A stretch of 64,000 nt of DNA, from contig OX419760.1 of the NCBI GenBank assembly GCA_948567375.1, forward strand, positions 2,542,001-2,606,000. Direction: 5' to 3'. The translations under genes and the position numbers were made by a program. The notes beneath the pieces were generated by a model. That model worked only from the letters and a program-made list of their open reading frames with translations. It had not been told where the DNA came from and made no database searches. This stretch comes from Lunularia cruciata (Eukaryota; Streptophyta; Marchantiopsida; Lunulariales; Lunulariaceae). Positions 56,330 to 64,000 of this stretch are shown in pieces (the stretch's first letter is position 1; each line of letters starts with the position of its first letter).

Positions 56330-57600
56330 TGAGAATTGGATCTATGTTTAATTGAAGAGTCATCTAGAACTTGTACGGTTTCAAGAGGTCCATGAATTAC
56401 TAATTGCTAGTCAAATGAGGACAGACAAGACCGTGAATACCCGTCAACATTAATGGTGGTGGTCCGACATGGCCCAAAAAGTACAAGAGTTTATCCAATC
56501 TCGTGAGAGCTACCAATGTAACAAAGCCAATAACCAAAAGCCAATTGACTCCTTCAACCACTACCACTAATTTAATTCCATCTACCCATTGGGAATATGT
56601 GAGTGTAGATCTCATCAAATCCTTGCAAAAGATAAACCAAGGCCATACAATCATCATATTGTTTGTTGATAACTTTAGCAAGTAGATTCATTTGGCACCT
56701 ACCATGGATATTTTTGATGCTCCAATGTTGGCCAAAATCTACTTTGATACCATCTTCAAGCATCATAGGATGCCAAGGGTTCTCATCTTTGATCATGATC
56801 CTTACTTTAATGATAAATTTTGGCAAGCTCTTTTTAAACTCTCTGGCACCAAGCTTATGGTATTTATAGTCTATAATACTCAAACTGATGGAAAAAAATT
56901 CAGCAAATCATACTTTGGAGGATATGCTGCTTGCTTTTGTCAATGATCACCACACCAATTGGTATACTTGTCTTATGGCTATCAATTTTTCCTACAATAA
57001 TTCCAAGCATGCAAGTTTTAGTTCTCTTACTTGTTCCAAATGCTCCTTTGACATCTTAGGTTCCTCATACTTCCACTTTCTTGTTTCACATATTTACACC
57101 AAGCCAACCAAGTCTTATCTTATTGTTGCTCAAAATTGACAAAAGCACTATGCCTATCAGCATTGTCTCGATCTCACCTCTCAAATAGGCAATAAGGTCA
57201 TGCTTTCTTTTAGTAACCTTCTTGACACTTAGGTTTTTAAACTTACTCCTACTTGGATAGGTCCATTTGATATTACTCAGATCCTTTCTCTTGTTGCTTA
57301 CAAACTTTCACTTCCTAATCACATGTGGATACATCCTATCCTCCATGTTTTGAAGTTAAATTCCTTTGTTTCTAAGTCATCTTCCTTTCCTACTTGTATC
57401 CAACCTCCTTCTCCTCCTCCTATCCCTATTTATGATCATTAAGAATATAAAGTTAATCTTATTCTTGTGGCCACTAATAACACATTAAGTATAAGTTTCT
57501 TTGAAAAGGATATCACTTTCAAGCCACATGGGGACCTCTTTCACATCTCCAAAATTCTCAAATGGCCATCCTTAACTTTGAAGACTCAATGGCAATGAGG
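56330..57600 (+). pseudogene. Gypsy-4a integrase and pol C-terminus
   Basis: 56503-56685 and 56663-56946 give SLQKINQGHTIIILFVDNFSK, FDAPMLAKIYFDTIFKHHRMPRVLIFDHDPYF and NTQTDG. 56888-57139 gives FSYNNSKHASF. The tail (57170-57600) has a barrel-like IGPFDITQILSLVAYKLSLP. I could not find a convincing chromodomain. Stops and shifts throughout. Confidence 0.82.
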
Positions 57601-57627
57601 ACATCACCAAGTAGTGATAGGGGAATA

Positions 57628-58008
57628 TGTAATAATATGGTGCTAAAAAATGAGTCAGTAGCCTAAGCTAAATATAGCAAAAAGGAGGTAGAACTAGCCT
57701 AAGAATTTTCTACAAGCATCCATGAAGCTTTTTGGAACTTTTCAAAGATAGACTAACTTGTATGTCATGCTTATAATTAGCTTAGCTTGCAAGCCAAGTA
57801 AAATGGCTAGCTTAGCTTGTACTCTAAGTAAAGTAACTTCTAGAAGAAAATTTCCTTGGACACTTCTTGTGAATCTTGTACTTAGGTTGCCTATAAATAC
57901 CAAAGTTAAGCTCAAGCTAAGCATTTGGAGTTTTCTTCACTTGAGCATTTCTAATGTGACTTCCATTCCAACCTTCCATTCTCCTATTTCTCTCCCCAAT
58001 CTTTTACA
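57628..58008 (+). repeat. 3' LTR of Gypsy-4a (381 bp)
   Basis: TGTAATAATATGG ... ATCTTTTACA. Preceded by the purine tract GATAGGGGAATA (57616-57627). TATAAATACC near 57893. Confidence 0.9.
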
Positions 58009-59110
58009 CAAGAAGTTTGAGAGTTTTCTCAATCTTGTGAGAGTTGTTGGTATAACAAGGCCAACAGCCAAAGGCATAGTGGACTACTATAACCACTCTC
58101 AAACTCACTTTCTCAATGGGAACATGTGAGCTTCAGTCTCATCATATCTTTGCCAAAGATAGACCAAATCATACATCAATCATGGTCCTTGTTGATAAGC
58201 TCACCAAGCAGATTCACTTGGAACCAATTGTGGATACCATAAATTCTCTAATGTTTGCCAATATTTACTTCGATATGGTCTTCAAACACCATAGGATGCC
58301 AAGGGTTTTAATCTTTTTTTGTGATCTTTGCTTCATTGGCCAATTTTGGCAAGCACTTTTTAAGCTCCTTGGCACCAAGCTTGCCTTTTCTATAGCCTAG
58401 CATCCTCAACTTGAGGGAAAACCAAACAAGCCAATTGTATCTTGGAATATACACTACATGCCTTCTTCAATGTTCATCACAAAAATTGAGATATTTATCT
58501 TATGGTTGTTCAATTTGTGTACAATCATTCCAAGCATGCAAGTTCTAGATTCTCTCCTTTCTTTCTTAATTATGGGCAATATCTACTTGTTCCAAATTCT
58601 CTTCTTGCTTCAACACCATCTTATGTTCCTCATACTTCCACCTTCTTTTCCATGTTTACTAGGTCCTTACACCAAGCTAAGTCTCACCTCCTTGTTATTC
58701 AAAATATACAAGAATAATACATCGATCTACATAGTTATGATCTCACCTTTTAAATGGGTGATATAAGGTTATACTATCCTCTAATAGTCTTCCTCTCCCT
58801 CTTGCCACCTAAGTTTGTAAACTTGCTCTTAATTGGATAGGTCCATTTGATTTATTTTGATCATTTTTCTTGTCGCCTACAAACTTGCCCTTCTTAGTCA
58901 CATGAAGATCCATCTTGTCTTCCATATCTCAAAGTTAAAACCTTTGTTTCTAACCCAACAACTTTCTTTACTTTGTATCCAACCTTTTCATCCTCTAATA
59001 TGCTAATTATTATGAAGAGTATGAATTTGAACATATCCCTACATGTTATGACATCCAAAATGGCCACCAACAACACACTAAATATACAATCCTTTGGAAT
59101 GGGTATTCTC
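58009..59110 (+). pseudogene. Gypsy-4b integrase, first part of a split element
   Basis: Starts abruptly within the integrase at text matching LVRVVGITRPTAKG against SCESCQRNKA. 58116-58400 gives TSIMVLVDKLTKQIHLEPIVDTINS and IYFDMVFKHHRMPRVLIF. 58502-58717 gives FVYNHSKHASSRFSPFFLNYGQYLLV. Homology runs to 59110 in the 3' untranslated part and resumes at 62302 after the copia insertion. Confidence 0.85.
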
Positions 59111-59213
59111 TATAAATTTTTACTCTTATGCCTTTGGGTTAGGATGGATTTGTTAAGACTGACTCGCAAGTGGAGAAAGAAGAAGGAACAGAGAGAGAGA
59201 TGGTTGATGGGTG
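59111..59213 (+). repeat. Truncated 5' LTR of Copia-1
   Basis: Matches the first about 100 bp of 62041-62301 with four substitutions in the shared 95 bp, all G/A or C/T, and one 2-bp indel. Confidence 0.9.
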
Positions 59214-59780
59214 ACTACTTGAGTATGTACATAGTGATGTGTGGGGACCATCCTTTACACCCTCACATTCTAGAAAAATTTACTATGTAACATTTATTGA
59301 TGATTACTCGAGGTTTGTGTGGATTTATTTCATGCACCACAAATCTGAAGTCTTTGCCACTTTCAAGAAGTGGAAGACCCAAGTGGAGACTCAAATTGGG
59401 GAGAAGGTGAGGTGTTTGAGATCAGATAACAGTGAGGAGTATGTCTCTAGAGAGTTTCAGGCATACTGCACAAAATAGGGAATAACTCGCCACCTTACCA
59501 TAATTTACACTCCACAGAAAAACGGTGTTGCTGAGCGGCTCAACCAGACATTGTTGGAAGATGTGTGAAGTATGTTGAGAAAATCAAAGTTGCCACGTGA
59601 GTTTTGGGCAGAATCTGTCAACACAACAACATATGTGGTAAATATTTCTCCATTTAGTGCAATCAACTTCAAGATGCCATATGAGTTGAGGCATAAGCAA
59701 CCAGCTGATTATGGTACATTGAAGATATTTGGTTGTGATGCATATTCACTTACACCAAGGAAAATAGTTCCAAGTTAGAT
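59214..59780 (+). pseudogene. Copia-1 integrase (core, N-terminus missing)
   Basis: Starts within LEYVHSDVWGP, the usual text around the first catalytic Asp, then YYVTFIDDYSRFVWIYFM, RCLRSDNSEEYVSREF (second Asp) and TPQKNGVAERLNQ with the catalytic Glu. Stops at 59477-59479 and 59566-59568 lie in frame. 59572-59778 continues with LPREFWAESVNTTTYVVN and FGCDAYSL. Few changes for a dead element, so it is younger than the gypsy copies around it. Confidence 0.9.
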
Positions 59781-60230
59781 GCTAAGTCAAAGAAATGTGT
59801 TTTTCTTGGCTATGCAAGTGGAGTGAAAGCTAATAGGTTATGGGATCCAATAGCATGTAAGGTTGTGGTCAATAGGGATGTTTCCTTTAATGAATCCAGA
59901 TCATTCAAGGAGGGGGAGAATGCTCAGGCTCCCTACACTAACAAAGGCAAGTCTCCCACCATGGATCTTGATGAGGGGGAGATTGATCACTTAAGTGATG
60001 AGGAGGAAGGAGGTGCTCTTATAGTAGAGCAAGTTCTTGAGGAGCAAGAACAAGTTGAGCAAGTAGTTGTTGGTGAGCAACAAACTATGCTAGGTCAGTC
60101 TCACATTGGACCTACACATGGAGATCAAGCGGAGCGTTCATCTAGGAGGTCATCAAAGTGTGCTAGTCAAGCTCCAAGAGATATGGTTGTGGATTGATTC
60201 AACAAAGTTGTTGGATGATGACTTGACTTT
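59781..60230 (+). pseudogene. Copia-1 linker between integrase and RT
   Basis: 59823-60197 encodes WDPIACKVVVNRDVSFNES, the conserved end of copia integrase, then an acidic Glu-rich linker (EQVLEEQEQVEQV), typical of this position and of no catalytic role. Confidence 0.8.
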
Positions 60231-60915
60231 TGGGGAAGATGCTCATGCTTTGGTCTTGGAAGAAGGTGAACCCTCATCCTACAAGGAGGCATGTTCTTAT
60301 AGTGATAAGGATGAGTGGTTTGGTTCTATAGAGAGGAAGATGGAATCCTTGAGGGATAACAAGACTTGGGAGCTAGTTAGGTTACCTAAGGATCAACAAG
60401 TGATAGATTGCAAGTGGATCTACAAGATGAAGGAGGGTCCTAAGGAGGGATCAAAGATATACAAGGCTAGGTTGGTAGCAAAGGGGCTCACTCAAGAGAA
60501 GGGAGTGGACTACAATGAGGTCTTTTCTCCTATTGCAAAGTATTCCACAAAATGTCTATTATGTATGTTTGTTGCATTATTTGGTCTTACTTTAGATCAA
60601 ATGGATGTTGTCACGGCATTTCTCTATGGCACCTTGGATGAGAGGATCTTCATGAGACAACCTGTGGGGTTTTTTAAGAAAGGCCAAGAAGACAAGGTAT
60701 GAAGATTGCTGAAGTCCTTGTATGGATTGAAGCAAGCACCTCGCCAATGGAACAGAGGTTTGATGTGTTTATGCACACTCAAGGTTTCAATAGGAGTTTA
60801 TTTGATCCTTGTGTGTACATGAAACTAGTGAGTAATAAGACCTTTGGTTTTATAATTCTTGTGTTGTATGTGGATGACATGTTGATAGCTGCCAGGGATA
60901 GTCTAAGGTGAACAA
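60231..60915 (+). pseudogene. Copia-1 reverse transcriptase
   Basis: Reads EWFGSIERKMESLRDNKTWELV, CKWIYKMK, KARLVAKGLTQEKGVDYNEVFSPIAK, LDQMDVVTAFLYGTLDERIFM, then a stop (60700-60702, expected Trp), SLYGLKQAPRQW in a shifted frame, and the catalytic box ILVLYVDDMLIA (YVDD). One frameshift and one or two stops are enough to kill it. Confidence 0.92.
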
Positions 60916-61851
60916 GCTCAAGGCACTCTTGAGTTTGAAGTTCAGGATGAAGGATCTAGGGTTGGCCACAAGGATAGTAGGCATGGAGATCAAGAGGAAC
61001 TTAGGCAATGGTCAGTTGTGGTTGACGTAGGGTAAGTATGCTAGGAAGGTACTTGCTAGGTTCAACATGGAGAATTTTAAACCAATAAGTACTCCTCTAG
61101 CTTCTCATTTCAAGCTCTCAGTGGCATGTTGTCCTACAAATGTCATAGAGAAGGGTTTGATAGCTAACATTCCTTATGAGAAGGCTGTTGGGATTCTGAT
61201 GTACTTGATGACTTGCACTAGACCTGATCTTGCCCTAGCAATGGGTAAGGTATGCATGTATATGCCAAATCCTGGAAGGACACATTGGGAGGCAATTAAG
61301 TGGATTCTCAAGTATTTGAGAGGTACACTAGACTATGGGCTCTTCTTTGATGGAAGATCAATGAATGCCGCATCACTATAATGGCTATGTAGATGCTAAT
61401 TATGGACATGATCTAGACAAGTGGAGGTCAACAGCAAGGTACGTATGCACACTTGGTGGTGGGTGCATTAGTTGGAGATCTACCCTGCAGAAGTGAGTTG
61501 CACAGTCTACTACAGAAGCAGAGTATGTGGCAGCAGCGGCAGCACCAAAGGAGGCAATTTTGGTTGGATAGACTTGTTGTTGAGATGGGGCTAATGCATG
61601 GTAATGTAATGCACTATTGTGATAGTCAAAGTGCTTTACACCTAGATAAAAATCAGGTGATGGACAGTAGGGTTAAGCATATAGACATCAGATATCACTT
61701 TCTTAGGCAAGCTATGTCTGAGAAAATGTTTGATCTAGTCAAGATTGATGGTAGGTTCAACCCAACTGATGCCTTTACCAAAGTCAAACATTTAGAAAGT
61801 TTCTCTAGGCATCATGCTACCTTGCAGGTTGTGCAAGTGGAGCATGAGTAG
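60916..61851 (+). pseudogene. Copia-1 RT end and RNase H
   Basis: 61067-61381 reads PYEKAVGILMYLMTCTRPDLALAMG and HWEAIKWILKYLRGTLDYGL. RNase H text YVDANYGHDLDKWRSTARYV follows in another frame (Asp), then TEAEYVAAA (Glu). 61453-61851 ends with HYCDSQSALHLDKNQV (Asp) and RVKHIDIRYHFLRQ, the standard copia C-terminus. Ends at TAG after VEHE. Confidence 0.9.
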
Positions 61852-62028
61852 GGTGACCTAGCATTGGAGGTGACCTTGGCTGTTTTGGTTACTCTATCCC
61901 TGTATGGGCTACGATTATAAGTTCTAGTTTATCCTAGTTTAAAGGAGGTGTCAAGTGATTGCCTGTCTGTCTAGAACTTCCCACTAAGTGATAAATTATT
62001 GCAAGGTTACTAACCCCAAGACAAGAGT

Positions 62029-62040
62029 AAAGGGGGAGTT
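62029..62040 (+). promoter_or_regulatory. Polypurine tract of Copia-1
   Basis: AAAGGGGGAG directly before the 3' LTR start TGTAAGG. Confidence 0.88.
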
Positions 62041-62301
62041 TGTAAGGTTTTACTCTTATGCCTTTGGGTTAGGATGGATTTGTTAGGACTGACTCGCAGG
62101 TGGAGAAAGAAGAAGGAACAGAGAGAGACGGTTGGTGGGTGTTGGACTGGCAAAAGGACTAGAACATGAATCAGTAAAGTTAAATCTTCATATATCCCAT
62201 GGATGTAGCCTCACATCAAGGTGAACCACGTACTCCTGTCTAATGAGTGAACTCACTTGTAATCTGTATGTTGTGGTGTCTATTGTCAAAATTATCCATC
62301 A
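62041..62301 (+). repeat. 3' LTR of Copia-1 (261 bp)
   Basis: TGTAAGGTTTT ... TCCATCA (TG...CA). The right end was placed by the near-perfect target duplication and the resumption of Gypsy-4b. Confidence 0.8.
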
Positions 62302-62381
62302 TCCTCTTCATGATGCCACATGGGAGCCTCATTCTCATCTCCAAATTGTGCAAGTTGTTATTTGAGAGTTTAAAGAGTCCA
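62302..62381 (+). mobile_element. Gypsy-4b 3' untranslated part, second piece
   Basis: CCACATGGG..CCTC.TTC.CATCTCCAAA-like text aligns with 57522-57595 of Gypsy-4a. Confidence 0.75.
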
Positions 62382-62969
62382 TGTATAATGTTTCAACAAC
62401 ATGAGAACCCCAAGAGAAACACAAGAGAACCATAAGCTTTTACTCCCCAATAGTCCAATGCCCCAAAGGAGCACCTTATCTTTATTATATAACAAAGAGG
62501 ATCCACTCAAAGTGAGCTACATCCTTGGATCAAATATATGGATTAGTGATATGTTAGCAAGCCCCACCCTTAGATTAGTTGTATGGATTGGTGACATGTC
62601 AGTCCTTTTCCTATTTGGTTGATCAAACAAGTTTGACTAAAGGGAATCATTGGGGAATCTTACTATAGGAAGCTCATAATAGTATAGGTAAGGCACCATT
62701 GGAAAGATCTTGATGAGACAAACAAGGAGGGAGAAAGAAACACTTCTCCCTTGTGAAAGGGAATTTTATTGAGGCCTAACTCATTTGTTTAGGCTTCCAA
62801 AATTGACTCTGAAGTTTTCAAGGTGTTTTTGGTCTCTACCTTATTAGTGGAAGTACTCTTTTAGTGATACCTCTGTCTGATCTACTTAGACCATTAAATA
62901 TAACATCCTTAAAGATATTACCAAGCCAATTTTTACCTCTAGATAATCTATCTAGCTAATGGAATTACA
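62382..62969 (+). mobile_element. Solo LTR, family LTR-C, internally deleted (588 bp)
   Basis: Aligns with 7633-8373 and 17123-17875; the run of about 150 bp before the end is missing and other gaps occur. Ends GGAATTACA. No target duplication is visible (GTCCA against CTATA). Confidence 0.85.
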
Positions 62970-63484
62970 CTATAGCAATGAAGATACCACCAACTAATGA
63001 TAGGGAAATATGTAATAAATGGAATTATCATAAGAGTTAGTAGAAGCTAATGAGTTAGTAGAATCAACTACACAAAGCAAAAAGGAGGTAGAACTAGCAT
63101 AACCAAAGAATGCTAAGCATACTAAAATGTTCTAGAAAAATCTAGGAAGCTTTTTGGTAGAATATCATAGAAACATCTAGGAATCTTTGGGGTGAGAAGC
63201 TAATAGGAACCTTTTAGGGGTTGAATAACTTGTATGCCAAGTTGATGACTGACTAACTTAGCTTACACAACAAGTAAATGGTGAGCTTAGCTTGCACTCC
63301 AAGAAAATATGGCTTCAAGAAAAAACTTTCCTTGGAAGCTTCTTGAGAACCTTGTATCTAAGGTGCCCTAAATACTAAGGCCAAAGCTCATGCTAGGCAT
63401 TTGGAGTTTCTCTTAATTGAGAGTTTCAATCTGACCTTCTATTTTGATATTCCATTCTCTTATTTTTCTCCTCAATCTTTTACT
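62970..63484 (+). mobile_element. Gypsy-4b end: purine tract and 3' LTR (63011-63484)
   Basis: CAATGAAGATACCACC and GATAGGGAAATA align with the region just before the 3' LTR of Gypsy-4a. The LTR itself begins TGTAATAAATGG and ends ATCTTTTACT; it is about 90 bp longer than 57628-58008. Confidence 0.82.
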
Positions 63485-64000
63485 TATTACAAGACCTACA
63501 AGTCATACGAGCACTATAACAACCTAGTGTCATTCAAACTCATAATAATATGGTAAGAGCGAGTCAATCCCACAAGGATACAAATTGAAGGTGGCTAAAA
63601 TTTAGATAAAGGGTCATAAAGATGGCAATCTATTATTTCATATTTAACCCTTAGTCAAAGCCATTCCCAAAAGAGGGTAAAGCCACCACCACAAGAACAC
63701 TATGAAAGATAAAATTCACTAGTAATCACACTCATTACAGATTTATTCAAAAGGATTCTTGAATGTGATGATTCATTTGTAGCAAATGTCACTTTGCCTT
63801 AGATTCCCTTATTACACACTTAACATGACTGGTTCCAAATTAGTATTATTCAGTCACCTAGGCAGTCAAAGTACTTCATTTTTATTGTGAGCTTGATAAC
63901 CATACAAGATCAACTTGACCACAAGGTACTAAACACTATATCTTGAAATGTGCATATGAAGCAGAAAGAGGAGTTCTGAGGGTCCTATCACCTTGAAAAC
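63485..64000. other. Intergenic DNA, nothing recognised
   Basis: No open frame or repeat end seen. Confidence 0.5.

Larger units (their letters stand above)
52550..58008 (+). mobile_element. Gypsy-4a: Ty3/gypsy element with both LTRs
   Basis: Plus strand: 5' LTR 52550-52955, primer site, gag 53229-54133, pol 54121-57600, polypurine tract, 3' LTR 57628-58008. Same family as Gypsy-1 but an older or separate branch: similar proteins, more diverged LTRs. Heavily mutated. No matching 5-bp target duplication (CATAA against CAAGA). Confidence 0.92.
59111..62301 (+). mobile_element. Copia-1: Ty1/copia element inserted in Gypsy-4b, internally deleted
   Basis: Integrase precedes RT, the Ty1/copia order. 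A 5' LTR fragment (59111-59213) is fused directly to the middle of integrase; the rest of the LTR, primer site, gag and protease are gone. 3' LTR 62041-62301 with purine tract before it. Target duplication TTCTC (59106-59110) against TCCTC (62302-62306), one mismatch. Gypsy-4b sequence resumes exactly after it. Confidence 0.88.

Noticed and set aside
57340-57600. Chromodomain at the end of Gypsy-4a integrase
   Set aside because: No YLVKWKGY-like core could be found in any frame.
52545-58013. Target duplication of Gypsy-4a
   Set aside because: CATAA and CAAGA do not match well enough.
1-64000. CRISPR arrays, bacterial operons, rRNA
   Set aside because: Nothing in the window fits; this is eukaryotic nuclear DNA.

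Overview
The window is nuclear DNA of a green plant. It is gene-poor and dominated by decayed LTR retrotransposons: Ty3/gypsy elements with an initiator-Met tRNA primer site and 5-bp target duplications, one Ty1/copia element, and several solo LTRs. Nonsense changes in the best-preserved element fit C-to-T decay at CG/CHG sites, as expected in heavily methylated plant chromatin. A spore-bearing land plant or streptophyte alga is my guess, because a cytosine-methyltransferase-carrying Ty3 element is known from charophyte algae; the sequence does not fix the species. I see no rRNA, no CRISPR and no convincing tRNA gene.

Layout. 1-4313 (-): Gypsy-1, a Ty3 element cut by the left window edge, with gag, pol (protease, RT, RNase H, integrase) and a 423-bp 5' LTR. 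4314-11696: AT-rich DNA with a Tourist-like MITE (4991-5350) and a solo LTR (7633-8373). 11784-22035 (-): MT-Ty3, a Ty3 element whose pol carries a C5 cytosine DNA methyltransferase before the RT and a PHD finger after the integrase; a 753-bp solo LTR (17123-17875) has landed in it. 22036-32930: first AT-rich, then less AT-rich low-copy DNA with small tandem repeats and no gene I can name. 33106-37799 (-): Gypsy-2, a badly decayed relative of Gypsy-1. 37801-40190 (+): the 3' part of a second MT-Ty3 copy, including its PHD finger. 40191-51383: low-copy DNA with one convincing host ORF (44884-45840, minus, 318 aa, unrecognised). 51389-51799: a solo LTR of the Gypsy-1 family with a perfect target duplication. 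52550-63484: a nest in which Gypsy-4a (both LTRs) is followed by Gypsy-4b, itself split by a copia element (59111-62301) and a solo LTR (62382-62969).

Three signals stand out. MT-Ty3 combines a DNA methylation enzyme and a chromatin-reader finger in one polyprotein. The gypsy family shows a textbook -1 frameshift signal at the gag/pol junction (GGGAAAC, 6-nt spacer, 10-bp stem, 13-nt loop), and its stem is retained by compensatory changes in two diverged copies. The gypsy LTR promoter carries an array of perfect heat-shock-element modules upstream of its TATA box. A recurring mutation type, short perfect inverted duplications inserted beside their source, appears in at least three places where a related copy shows the ancestral state.
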